A stretch of DNA of 64,000 nucleotides from assembly GCA_012845835.1 (NCBI GenBank), contig JABAKD010000024.1, forward strand, positions 4,872,109 through 4,936,108, written 5' to 3'. Shown here piece by piece: positions 19,293 to 29,847 of the stretch. Origin of the DNA: Undaria pinnatifida. Taxonomy: Eukaryota > Sar > Phaeophyceae > Laminariales > Alariaceae. Positions within the stretch are counted from its first letter, which is position 1. Each line of letters begins with the position of its first letter. A model generated the notes under the pieces. The model searched no databases. It saw only the letters and a program-made list of their open reading frames with translations, and had not been told where the DNA came from. The translations under genes were made by a program, and so were the position numbers.

Positions 19293-19343
19293 GCCCGCAC
19301 CAGGCACGTGATATTTTGCTTGCTGCTGATGTTTTTTTTGTTT

Positions 19344-19666
19344 AGTCTTGCAGTACGTCTACTACAGATCCCTTCAGTCATCCTTTACTCTCAATCAATC
19401 TCAATCTTGGGGGGTAGTGCGCAATTCTCAAATCAACATGAAACAAGCCGAAACAAAAAAAACATCATGCCACGTGATAAGTTGCTTGCTGCTGATGTTT
19501 TTTTTGTCTAGTCTTGCAGTACGTCTACTAAAGATCACTTCATGATGTTTTTTTTGTTTCGGCTTGTTTCATGTTGATTTGAGAATTGCGCACTACCCCC
19601 CAAGATTGAGATTGATTGAGAGTAAAGGATGACTGAAGTGATCTGTAGTAGACGTACTGCAGGACT
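19344..19666. repeat. 126 bp inverted repeat with 71 bp spacer
   Basis: Arms 19344-19469 and 19541-19666 are near-perfect reverse complements (AGTCTTGCAGTACGTCTACT and onward, to AAAACATCATG). The spacer itself is a third, direct partial copy of the outer part of the left arm (TTGCTTGCTGCTGATG...CAGTACGTCTAC). It lies just after the ORF of the LTR element. Confidence 0.92.
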
Positions 19667-22118
19667 AACATGTCTGATTCCGTGTTGTGGCTGCCTGGCG
19701 GAGCGCCTGGGCAGGGCACAGTAAGTCGGAGTTGAGTTTTATACGTGAAAGTGAAATGCTGAAATAATGCATACACAGCAGTACATGTTGTATCATATCA
19801 TATCATCGGTACAGCAGAGTACAGCAGTAGTACGAAAATTACGTGAATCAATTACTTGCAAAATTTAGGGTAGGGGTCGTAGAGGTACGTTTTCGCGTGT
19901 ATGCCGAGCAATGCTAAAAATACAAGCACGACCCTTGAAGACTATGCATGATGAGCAGTACAGGAGTGATCAACCCGTGTTGATAGTAGTGCCCTTTGAG
20001 CTGGGATTTCGCTTGGTTTATGGTGCTGCTGACTCACTGCTGAATGAACATGGTGTTGCATGATGTTGTACGTACTGCCAACTTGCAAGTTGTCGGTATA
20101 TTGAACCGTCGTCGAAATGCCGACAAATGTGCACGTTATTTGCTGCATTATTTTGCATCTTTGATTATATTTGCATGCAAAGCATTGTTGTACTTGCATC
20201 GGCATTCTAAGAGTAGTTTTGTCCCGTGAAGGTATTTTTGGACTACAGTAGTAATGGGTGTATGAGTCCTTGACAGCTGTCCGTCAAGTCCGTCAAGGGG
20301 CAAGAGTGCCGTCAACTGATGTACCCGGCATGTCCTTGACGTGTGACGTTCCCCATTTGTAGTGTAGAAACAGCATGCAGTACTACAGCAATATATCCCG
20401 TGCTATCCGCACGTCTGTTGGTAGTTATCGATACAAGAGGATACGAGTACGAATGATACACCAGCACGATCGATTGTACATCGACTTGTCTGCGAGTATA
20501 TGATACGCCCAGATACTGCCTGTGCCTGCGTTGCGGATCATTGCACAACGGTGGAGTACCCCCCAGTGTAGCATTGCGATACTGCTGTTACTAAAGATTT
20601 CCATGCAGGTATAACTGGTATGAGTATAGACTAGAGGGCTCTTGGTGAGCAATCTAAAAACAGGGCAACTGAGCATGTGCGAGGGATTTTTGATAAAAAG
20701 AGCAGTTCAACCTATGCCGACCTAATCGCTCGATTGCACGATCCATCCGCTGCTTGTGAGGAGTCAATCTTGCGCCAGGAACGGCTGCTTCATTCAGGAG
20801 GATAGGCTTGAGTGCCCGAGCTGCGGCGATGCCATGAGACCGGAAGGAGGCTGCCGCAGCGGAGGGACCACCAGCAGTAGTGTTTGGGGCATTGGGGTTG
20901 AAATGAATGGGGATGATGCTGGGTGATTGTGATTTTGTTATTTGAACTTTGATTGTTAGCCTGCTTGAGATGGACTTGATTGTTTTTCTTGTTTTTGTTA
21001 TAGGATGAGGCTTGTTTATTGTTGGTATGACAAATGTCGGCTGATGGCAAAGCGCATGAGATGGAACAGACCATGAGCTGCGCAGAGGCGCGTTCGGTCT
21101 AGTTCGAGTATTCGTGACTTGAGTACGAGTATTGTCCCGCTGACGCGTTGGTTATGCGTTGTCTGATCGCGCGGACTTACCCCATGCTTACTTAAAATAT
21201 GTATAGCACCGATGTTATGCATACTCGTCAGGAATAACAAAGTACTATGGTTTGATTTTGCGAGTTGATTACTATGTCTGTTTGAGTCGGTACCGCCGTA
21301 TTGGACAATGCCGTTTGTTCTGGCAGACACCATGAAAATGGTGATGTTCTCGCGGTATGTGTGGATTTATTGTCCCCGGGTTTGGTATGACGTACATTGC
21401 GGTTTTCGAGCATAACGAGGGGGCGAAGAACCTGGCACCAAACCCAGTGTGTACGTCGAACTCGAAGTACATCGTCGTGCGAACCCCCGTTTTGCGGGAG
21501 CTTATTATTGGGGGGAGATATTTGGTTACCAGGTATTATTCGAGTTTGAGTTTTTGAGCACAGTGCAACATCCCGCCGCTACGTGTGCTACACATTTCGT
21601 CGTGCACGGAGGAGGGGGGATGCTTTTCGCCGTGCAGTGCGCAGAGTACGATTAAATCGAGTTTCTGCGGTTGTTTGCGTTTTCGTATAATAATGCGGAG
21701 TTTGTTTTTACTGGTTCAGCTTGTAGGCCCCGTACTGAGTAATAGTATCTCGAGGAAATCGGGGATAACCAGTGAGTTTACTTCAGCCATAAATCCGAAA
21801 AAAAAAGGCCGTTTTCTGTGGCTAATTTCGAGGATGACGCCGTTTTTACCTGGTCATTTCCGAGAATATAATTATTGTCGTTTTCACCTGGCAGTAATTT
21901 TCGAGAGTAGTTGATGTTTGCAGCATAAGACTGCTGTTACTTGGTTTGAGACTTGGAGGACTTGTTGAATTGAGGACTGGAATTTGGTTTCGAGTTTGAT
22001 GTTGGAGTTCTGAGTTTGATATATGTTCATTACGATATGACGATGCATCAACCCTGCGATGTCGTGCCTTGTCATGCACAAAGCAGGGGGGATATTAAGT
22101 GTATTCGTCGTGTATAAT
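19667..22118. other. Non-coding interior of the LTR element
   Basis: About 2.4 kb with no long open frame or recognisable domain. The base mix is even and there are no strong repeats. In a pol-less LTR element this is typical stuffer sequence. Confidence 0.55.
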
Positions 22119-22130
22119 GAGGAGGGGGGA
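22119..22130 (+). promoter_or_regulatory. Polypurine tract
   Basis: GAGGAGGGGGGA abuts the 3' LTR, the expected place for the plus-strand primer in LTR reverse transcription. A similar AGCAGGGGGGA lies at 22082-22092. Confidence 0.85.
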
Positions 22131-22404
22131 TGTTGATTGTCCTCATGAACATGACGGTTATGATCCATCTTATATCATGGAGTTCCGTATGTTGGTAAGG
22201 GATTCATGTATAAGGTGTAAGGGGATTGTTTGGCCGGATGTTTCCCGGCATGATTTGCCATGAGCTGTCACTCGTAGTTTTGCTCCATATGAGACCGAGT
22301 CAGGCTCGACGGCTGGATAATATAAGAGTTCTGTGTCACCGTCTGGAGTCATCATCACGCCTTCCCGCGCCAGCTACGCGTACACCTTTAGAGATCTATC
22401 AACA
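22131..22404 (+). mobile_element. 3' LTR of non-autonomous LTR element
   Basis: 274 bp, apparently identical to 17902-18175, followed by the GCAAC duplication and then directly by the rest of the interrupted SINE (ACTCGATGAAAAATCGACG). Confidence 0.92.
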
Positions 22405-22570
22405 GCAACACTCGATGAAAAATCGACGAGCAGTGGGATTGCTGACCCTATGCGCGATAAAAATTGAAGGCAAGAACCGGGGGGGAGAAGGGACGACACC
22501 TGTGACCAAGGCTTGTCCAGAAGCTGGAAAGTGAAAGTGTGATAAAAAAAAAAAAGAAGAAAAAAAAAAA
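22405..22570 (+). mobile_element. tRNA-derived SINE, 3' half with A-rich tail
   Basis: It begins with the duplicated GCAAC, continues ACTCGATGAAAAATCG...TATGCGCGATAAAA, and ends in an A-rich tail (22542-22570) followed by ATGCAGG, the SINE target duplication. The order matches the unbroken copy at 38933-39249. Confidence 0.8.
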
Positions 22571-22576
22571 ATGCAG

Positions 22577-23340
22577 GAGGACCAAAAGCGGCTCACACCC
22601 CGAACAAGGCCCGGGAGGGATGGCATACCTCAACATGACTCCCCTATTGCAGCAAGTGGCAGCAGGGATGCAAGCCATGGCTGCAAGCAATGTCCAGATC
22701 GTCGACGGGCTGACCGCCCTCGAAAACGCCCGGCCCCCAAAACATGGCTTGCAAATTTGGAGGCCCGGGCGTTCTCGAGGGCGGTCAGCCTGTCGACGAT
22801 CTGGGCGTTGGTTACGGGCATGGCTTGCATCCCGACTGTCATCAGCTTTAAAAAGGGGAGCCATATTGAGATGGGCCGCCCCTCCCGGGCCGTGTACGGG
22901 GTGACCCGCTTGGCCCACCGGGTCCCCCACGGAGTCGGCTGCGATCACAGGGTCCGGGGGGGTTGTACCGGCCCGGGACCAGCTGAAGCACCGGGGGGGG
23001 GCGCGGGAGGGTCACCCGGGGAAGCAGCGTCGCTGCCTGGGTTGTGTCAGACATGTCTGTTGAACCTATAGACTAGTCTAATACTCTTAAGGAAGTCCAA
23101 ATATGCAAAAGTCAATCGAGTAGACTACAGAAAACAGTTGACGTGAAGTCACGAACTACTACTACTACTGCTATTACTACTACTTCTGAGCCGCCAGCAA
23201 CCCCTGAGGTACCTCCCAAAAGCCAACTCCCGGCTCTCGCTCTCTCCCACTAGTCTATACTCAAACGTATACGCGTGGGCGCCCTCTCTCTCACATGCCG
23301 CTGTGGGGCAGCAGCAAGCAGTCTAGACGAGACTAGAAAC
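22577..23340. mobile_element. Gag-like element: end of copy 1 and inverted copy 2
   Basis: 22577-22738 completes the copy that began at 17335. After a spacer of about 20 bp, 22755-23340 is the same element on the opposite strand, back to its leader. The shared blocks GTCGACGGGCTGACCGCCCT and CGGCCCGGGAGG can be aligned across both arms, which differ by perhaps a quarter of positions. On the minus strand copy 2 has an ATG shortly after GGTTCAACAGAC. The read-through resembles the start of a gag protein (ALENAR helix), but there is no diagnostic domain. Confidence 0.6.
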
Positions 23341-24008
23341 AAGCTTGCGTGAAAGTCATGCACGACGTATACGACGATACGAACGACAACGTTCGACTTA
23401 GCCGGTTGTTCTTTACACTTTTTTTCATGTGTCTGTCTGCCGGGAGATGGTGTGTAACGGAGTTGGCATGTATGCGATTTCTCTATTATCTTGGAGTATT
23501 AATAGAGAATGGAATACTCAGTACCAAGACTGCTGTGAGTAATAGAGTGTGCTGGAGGCTGGACATCGATGAGCGGAGAGCACGTTGAGTACCATGGTTA
23601 TTACGATTTTGAAAAGAAGCGATAAGTGCCATATATTATTTGTATTGCAGCATAGTACTAGTAACCACATATACAACAGAGCTAGCGCAGCAAGAAAAAG
23701 AGGGCGTCCAACCAGCGTCCAACAACACAGCGACCATAGAACTAGCATGTTGCACGCGTTGCCGCCACCTCATCTTACTAATAATACGTCGCACTTCCTC
23801 GTAGACGTTTCCTACATCATTAGCTGCCCTATACCTACCTCCTGCTTCGTGCGGTCGATCCATTCGAGATCCATTATTTGTAACCGTCGCTTTGCCTCGA
23901 CGGTCTCCTTCATTCCCCCTCATGTCTCCAGGGGGTCGGGACTTGGGACCCACAGGTATAATATGAGTCATATACCGGGGGTTAGGGGTGCAGCAGCGGA
24001 AGTTTTTG
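23341..24008. other. No gene seen
   Basis: Unique-looking sequence without recognisable coding or repeat structure; short open frames on both strands lack motifs. Confidence 0.4.
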
Positions 24009-24520
24009 AACTCCTCTGACATGAGGAGACAGCTCGACATTTCACCCGAAACATGACTTACTTCGAAGGCATTCGTTCGAGCAATACTACCACACACAGC
24101 ACTTCTTCTATTCTCTCTAGCCCGAAAACAAATATCCTTACAGTACAAGTAACAACTCAAAAAAGTATGAGGACCGTTTGGCAAGGAGCTCATAATATAT
24201 CTGCTCACCCGAATCGTGACTTACTTCAAAGGCATTCGTTCGCGCAATACGACCCACAGAGCATTTATATCTTCTATGTGCGCTATGTGGTCCGAAAACA
24301 AATAAATATACGATCATAAAATAGTAGTCGAAAAAGTAGCAGACTATATAGCCGGTAGTTCCTCACTTAACCCCTTTTTTAGAGCCCCGAAACCCCTCCC
24401 TATACTAACTTCAAATAATTATGTCCCCAAAAAGGGTTTCCAGTTGTAAAGGCGTTAAGAAGCTCAACCGGCCAGAACCGTTTGGCCCAAAACGTGCAAT
24501 CCCTACCGTATGGGATGACC
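24009..24520 (+). repeat. CGAAGGCATTCGTTCG repeat, copy with TTAA MITE inside
   Basis: Same family as 5075-5290. The ACTTCGAAGGCATTCGTTCG unit occurs twice (24056 and 24222). The GCCGGTAGTTCCTCAC / GAAGCTCAACCGGCC continuity is broken by the 92 bp element at 24367-24458. Confidence 0.7.
24367..24458 (+). mobile_element. TTAA-type MITE (about 92 bp), copy a
   Basis: It starts TTAACCCCTTT and ends AAAGGCGTTAA, with TTAA at both edges. The related sequence at 5215-5240 has no insertion. TTAA target choice and short TIRs suggest a piggyBac-like source enzyme. Confidence 0.82.
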
Positions 24521-24625
24521 CTTACAGCGACGAAAAACACGAGAACAGGGGTACGAATCACCATTATCATGGACGCGGGCTACGATGATGGAGGTATACA
24601 CGACGAGCGGTTGTTTTTGGCCTAG

Positions 24626-24919
24626 GACGCGTGCTACGTATACGATAAGAGGGAGCTACTCATCGTAGCTTAAGACATGTTCTTCTTTAATAACCCAAAA
24701 ACTGATTGGGAGAAAAAAAAACTGCTTTCGTACCGGATGAAAACAATCTCATCATGTGATCTACGTATACAACGAGAACCATATGCAAAACATGTAATAA
24801 AACCCACATTTCCGACGATTTGGGGTTAAGGAGTATATATAGTCTCGTCATTTAAAAAAACATTTCAGACAAAATGCGCTATTATTTTACCTCTACAATT
24901 ATCGTATAGCACGCGCGTC
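24626..24919 (-). mobile_element. MITE family A (TIR ACGCGTGCTACGATAGAGGT), copy
   Basis: GACGCGTGCTACG at the left and GTATAGCACGCGCGTCC at the right. The interior shows the family blocks in minus orientation (TTCCGACGATTTGGGGTTAAG, GGAGAAAAA, ACAACGAGAA). Confidence 0.65.
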
Positions 24920-24942
24920 CAAAACACTTTCTGGACCAAGGC

Positions 24943-25212
24943 TACGGTAGGGGGCATGCTAATTGCTAATACGCCCCCCTTTTTCAGTAATGTACTTGAG
25001 CCAGTCGCGCGAGTCACTCTGTACCTCACTGACCAAAATACTTCACGCGATATGCTTGGCGCAGAACGGCTAATTATTGCGTTGCGGATTCATGTCGCCA
25101 AATTGAAACAGCACCAAAGCGTAAGACCGCAAAGGAACAGGGGGTCACTCGCGCTAGTGACTCCGGGCCACTGAAAAACAATTCCCGAAAAAAGGCCCCC
25201 CCCTATCGTAGC
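24943..25212 (+). mobile_element. MITE family C (TIR CTACGGTAGGGGG), copy
   Basis: It starts AGGCTACGGTAGGGGG and ends CCCCCCCTATCGTAGCCT. The subterminal palindrome GTCGCGCGAGTCACTC / GGTCACTCGCGCTAGTGAC and the inner GCGGATTCATGTCGCCAA are family marks. Other copies: 33655-33934, 34062-34325, and a decayed one at 36590-36842. Confidence 0.75.
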
Positions 25213-25240
25213 CTGGGTCTCCTGTAAATGATGAGGCTCC

Positions 25241-25331
25241 TTAACCCCTTTAGAGCCCAAAAAAAACTGCTTATACTAATTCAAAGTAATATGCTGTCCC
25301 CGAAACGGGTTTCCAGTTGTAAAGGCGTTAA
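25241..25331 (+). mobile_element. TTAA-type MITE (about 91 bp), copy b
   Basis: TTAACCCCTTTAGAGC to TTGTAAAGGCGTTAA. It sits inside GGGGCTCC-TTAA-CCCAAAATCGTCGG-type family A sequence, exactly at the TTAA. Confidence 0.82.
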
Positions 25332-25380
25332 CCCTCATATCGTCGGAACGCCATTCTTGTTTCGCCTAGAAGTATTAGAC

Positions 25381-25661
25381 ATATGATTCTACGACAGCGC
25401 CCCCCAAAAAAACAGCGACTTTCTTTAACGATATAGTTTTTTCATGGCTGCTTCATGGCTGTGATCTCGACACGAGGAAAAGGATGCTACAAAGAAAAAA
25501 GCCTTAATGTATTTTCTCGTTTGAGCAAACGATGATCGAACGCTGACGTCGGGGTCGCAATGGGGCACCGTATTTCAAGAGATATATACGGCATGGAGCA
25601 CGTTTTAAAAAACCGGCGATTTCGCTGAAGAAAAGATGGGGGGGGCTACCGTAGAACGACT
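25381..25661 (+). mobile_element. MITE family B, full-length copy
   Basis: It starts GATTCTACGACAGCGCCCCC and ends GGGGGGGGCTACCGTAGAACG. Family landmarks: TTTCTTTAACGA, CACGAGGAAAAGGATG, CGAACGCTGACGTCGGGG and AAACCGGCGATTTCG. Confidence 0.8.
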
Positions 25662-26107
25662 CATCATTATTGTTTTCTATACCTGGGCCGCGGGTTTGTC
25701 CATCGGGTTGCTCGTTCGGTTTGCTTACAGTCAGCTTTGGGGTGAGGTGTACAGACCTCCGCAGGTGATGAGATGATCCAGAAAAAAATGGCGCATCTCT
25801 ATACATGCCTTTTAGCATGCGTCTATTCTAAGAACAGAGGTTTTGCAGCTCTTTGTGCCGTAATTCGCGCGCACTGTTGCGGGGAACATATGTAGTCATT
25901 AAAACCAAATACTGCTGCTGCTACAAATACACAGCGGGGAATGTATAGGTTCGTGTGTTTATCTTGAGTTATGGTTATTCTATGATGCCCCCCCCCCGTA
26001 AGAACGGCCACCACATGATGGCTATCGAGTTAGATCATATTGTGCGGGGTGGAGAACCCTAACTCCGCACAAGGGGAATGTTCACATCACGTAACGAGAA
26101 TGTGGTA

Positions 26108-26424
26108 AGGCACCCACGAGGCAGTTACATAGTAATACCCATTGCTGTCTCTGAAGTGGCCATACCACGAAACAAAGTAACTCATTGGTCGCTGTCATCC
26201 ATAAGCAAGAAAGCAGGCACAAGGTGCCGAAGTCCGTCTTACGAGCGGTTCTTGGAAGGATGCAGTTCACCCTTCATGCGACTCGCGGAACACCTCACGG
26301 CGCTTCACCCTTGGTGCAAACGATGTCTGCCTAGTTGGTGAACGCCCGACGTGCTCTGTCCCGGCATAGTAGGGATGCGAGGGTCTATGCCTATACGACT
26401 ACGGCCATGCACAAACTGAGTAGA
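26108..26424 (+). repeat. R320 dispersed repeat, copy 2
   Basis: GGCACCCACGAGGCAGTTAC to CACAAACTGAGTAG, close in sequence to copies 1 and 3. Confidence 0.85.
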
Positions 26425-26617
26425 CCTCCCTCCGTAATAACAGTAGTACTGTATCATCGTGCAGCCAGCACGACACTTGGGCTGCCCTCCGTGTGATCGG
26501 ATGCTGTACGCGTCATGTTTGGGAACCCCCCTCCCCAGTAAGCCCGAAAACACACAGCGTACTCACTGCTGACTTGATTTCCTGGATGCACTCACAGTCT
26601 GCCGTCGCAAGCAGAGC

Positions 26618-27142
26618 GACGCGGCCTACGATAGAGATATTAAGGTATACCGATTTTTGGCATATTTTGCTGAGTGACGCTCGTGAGGCTTTGTAACCCG
26701 AAATCGTCGGAATTTCGTCATTCTTGTCGGGCAAAAATATTGTTTTGTACGAAGTATGCTTGAGCCACAAGGGTTTGCTAATCGGATTGCGGTTTTCCGG
26801 TTTGCTTAGAATCAGTTTTGGGTGAGGTTTGTGGACCTCATTCAGTGACATCACCGCTCATAACGATTTGAGAATCGACGCCTGGTACGATAAAGGTAGC
26901 ACTTTTCGGGTGAAATGGTTTCTGAATGACGGGGCTCCTTAACCCACAATCGTCGGGAATGGCCCATTTTTTTTTGCCTGATCCTCGTTGTGTACTTAGG
27001 CGCCATGGGGCTTTTCATCCGGTAGCGGTTTTTATTTTTCTCTCCAAATCAGTTTTTGGGTTAAAAAGGACATGTCTTAAGCTCCCAAAATTGAGGGGTA
27101 GTATTAGAAAAAAAGTGGTGCACCACTATCGTAGCACGCGTC
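26618..27142 (+). mobile_element. Two adjacent MITE family A copies
   Basis: The first (about 26618-26845) begins GCGGCCTACGATAGAGATATT. The second (26876-27142) runs from CGACGCCTGGTACGATAAAG to CACTATCGTAGCACGCGTC and has the canonical interior: GAATGACGGGGCTCCTTAAC, CTCGTTGTGTACTTAGG, CATCCGGTAGCGG and TCTTAAGCTCCCAAA. Confidence 0.8.
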
Positions 27143-28248
27143 CGACCGCAGTACCCTGTGTCGCAAACCCACCTCGCTTTTGGTGACTAGTCAGTAACAC
27201 CCCAACGGGCAAAGCAAACCAGAGGTCACAAAGAACGAGAATATTCGTAGATAGATGTCGTCTATCTACCGCACACCCGCACACCCGCCGCCCAATTTGG
27301 ATGTTATACTATTCGTTCTTGCCCCACCTGCTCTCTCTTTGTCTCTCGGTCGACGTGCCTACCACGTGGATATGCGGTACTCTCCAGTCCTTCCTGTCCT
27401 GTGACTGACGCTCGCTGTTTGGCCTTTTGACAAATTGTTCGCTGCTGCTGGCGGCCGCATCTGTGTGTACCTCCCCCTTCCGCTCCCGGCCTCTGCCGTC
27501 CCCGCTACGTAAACGTGGACGATGTGTGTCCACGAGCCTACATCGACCTTCTTCCGCCCCTTCCCTGCACGCCGTGAGTCCGGCTATCCCCCCCCCCCTG
27601 CCCCCAACTCCGCCGCCCCACCCCCACCACCCAAGCAACCGCCCCCCGCTTCCGCCACCAACAGTACTAATAGTTTTTCACAACGAGGCGTGTATCGATG
27701 TAATTCCTGACCCCTTCCGCACACGGCACGCGTCAGAATATAATATATATTTAGAATATATCTCCCGCGCCATTTCTCTCACCTAAAAATGGCCTTCCCG
27801 CCCGGCCCCGCCACCTCGTCATTCACAATAGATAGTTACATCCAAACATCGGAACGGCATCTATGATATATTGTCGGACGGCAAAAATAGTAAGAATGAT
27901 TTCCATGATGAGGCGTGCATCGACCTTCTTCCGGAGACCACTTTCCTTCACGCTGCGCGTCCGGCCATCTCAAGGGTCGTTCGTAATGGGGAAGGAAACA
28001 TGAACCAATTTCGTGGCGTTAGGGGTTAGATTGCCGTGTAATATGGAGTGAACAGGCCCATGGACTACTATTGGACTATTAACAGCATCATACGCACAGC
28101 ATAATGACAGCGAACAAAGCAAGATAGAAGAACACAAACAAACGTGGATAGGTGCAGTTCTGATGATGAGGTCTAGCCCCTCAAGGGTGTTTGTTCTTCA
28201 CCGCTTGTGAGTGGCAACGTCGCCATGGTCACAAGCAAATAGCTGGCT
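27143..28248. other. No clear gene; a short fragment repeated
   Basis: The segment CATCGACCTTCTTCCG...CGTGAGTCCGGCTATC (27541-27590) recurs as CATCGACCTTCTTCCGGAGA...CGTCCGGCCATC (27920-27976), and part of its upstream flank (ACGAGGCGTGTATCGATG) occurs at 27683. The open frame there reads IVFHNEACIDVI, which superficially resembles a GT2 glycosyltransferase motif, but context is lacking. Confidence 0.35.
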
Positions 28249-28497
28249 GATTCTACGACAGCCCCCCCCAAAAAACCGGCGATATTCTTTAACGAGCGTT
28301 TATGGCTGCTCGACAGGGGGAAGTATGGTATGAAAAAAATATCTCTATGTATTTCGTTTTTTGCGGAGAGCTATCGAACGATGACTTCGGGGTGGTAAGG
28401 GTCACCGTATTTCAGGAGGTACGGCCGGGAGCTGGTTTCAAAACCGGTGATTTCGTCAAAGAAAAGTAAAGTTGGGGGGGGCTACCGTAGAACGACT
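28249..28497 (+). mobile_element. MITE family B, copy
   Basis: GATTCTACGACAGCCCCCCC at the left and GGGGGGGCTACCGTAGAACG at the right, with ATCGAACGATGACTTCGGGG and ACGGCCGGGAGCTGG inside. Confidence 0.8.
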
Positions 28498-28567
28498 CGG
28501 CTGGAGGGCAGAAAGGCTGTAAACGGATTTATATTTTTGGAGACGACATACGTTAGTTGGGGGGGGG

Positions 28568-29275
28568 GTACTCATTTCGTGCATAGCCGTAGTGGTATGC
28601 CCGTACGAACCTCGTATGCTCGTTTTGCCGGCACGGAGCACATCGGGTTTTCACCGATCAGACAGACATCGCGTGCATCAGGCCCGAAGCGCTGTGAGGT
28701 GTTCGGCGAGTCGCATGAAGGGTGAGCGGCCTCCTACTAAGAACCAGTTATGGAGTAGACTTGGGCACCTCGTGAATATTTTCTTGCATTTCGATAGCAG
28801 CTTCGAATGGGTTAATTTGTTTTCTTTGGTGTGCCCGCTTCCAGAACAGCAATGGGTATATGTAACTGCCGCTTGGATACCTTGCCAAATACACACTACG
28901 TAGTACCATCCGTGGGTAAATGTTCTCCACCCCGCACGCAATATCATCTAATTCGACCACCATCTCAGATACCACCGAGAGGAGGTGGGGGGCGGGTGTA
29001 CTCAGTTTGTGCATGACCGTACTCGTATGACCATAGACCTTCGCATCCCCTCTATGCCGGGACGGAGCATGTCGGTTTTCACCAACCAGGCGGACATTGC
29101 TTGCACCAAGCGCGAAGCGCCGTGAGGTGTTCGGCGAGTCGCATGAAGGGTGAGCTGCACCCTACCAACAAATCGCTTGTGAGGCGGACTTGCGTATGGA
29201 TGGCAGCTTCAATTTGAGTAAGTTTGATTTCCGGTATGGCTACTTACTTCCAGAGACAGCAATGGGAGCACTATG
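28568..29275 (-). repeat. Two inverted R320 copies in tandem
   Basis: 28568-28900 and 28994-29275 both read the R320 family on the minus strand (GTACTCAGTTTGTGCATG... CGGCGAGTCGCATGAAGGGT...). They are diverged from each other and head-to-tail. Confidence 0.75.
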
Positions 29276-29847
29276 TAATAAATATATATCAAATCATTCC
29301 TTGGCGTCATGGACTTTGGTCAGGAGGTTTTTGTCTCGGCCTAAGTATGCGATTCGCGGAACTGGAATTCTCGGTCGAATATGGCTTGGTTCGAGCGCCG
29401 CCTTCGGGGGGCGGCTACAACGCCCCTCGCCCTGCCGCGTCCGTTCCGCACATCGACGTGAACGCGGACGGGTGCCGAGCGAGACGAGCGAGTGTCGAGG
29501 AGGAATTTTGGAAAAATTGTTGAATCTTATTAGCTGCAACGCCTGAATGATTTACAAAATTGGCATCATTTCCAAACGGTACGTGATAATGTTTGGAATT
29601 TTGCGGTGGCATACTCTCGAGCGTTAGTTTCTTTGCTGTACTTTTCTACTAGTTCGTTTGGTTTCTTGCTCGGCATTTTATTGCTTTTGTTTCTGCTCGT
29701 TTTGCCAGCTGGAAATTCAATTTTTTAGTGTGGGTTCACCTAAAACGTGACACAACTTACCGACGATATCCAACAACTTCGTGACACAAACTACCGACGG
29801 CAAGACGTTTCGTGACAAAATAACTCCCAAATCATGATACTTTCACG

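Larger units (their letters stand above)
17902..22404 (+). mobile_element. 4503 bp non-autonomous LTR retroelement (LARD-like)
   Basis: A complete LTR-bounded element with matching LTRs, a polypurine tract right before the 3' LTR and a GCAAC target duplication. It encodes no reverse transcriptase, integrase or protease that I can find. The interior holds one 347-codon open frame (18249-19292), a 126 bp inverted repeat, and about 2.4 kb of apparently non-coding DNA. No TGG-type primer-binding site lies directly after the 5' LTR; the first TGG is about 30 bp in (18206). Identical LTRs imply very recent insertion. It probably moves using another element's enzymes. Confidence 0.88.

Noticed and set aside
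26350-26424. Possible 5S rRNA-like stretch (CTACGGCCATGCAC) in R320
   Set aside because: Only a dozen bases fit; the internal control regions of 5S genes are missing.
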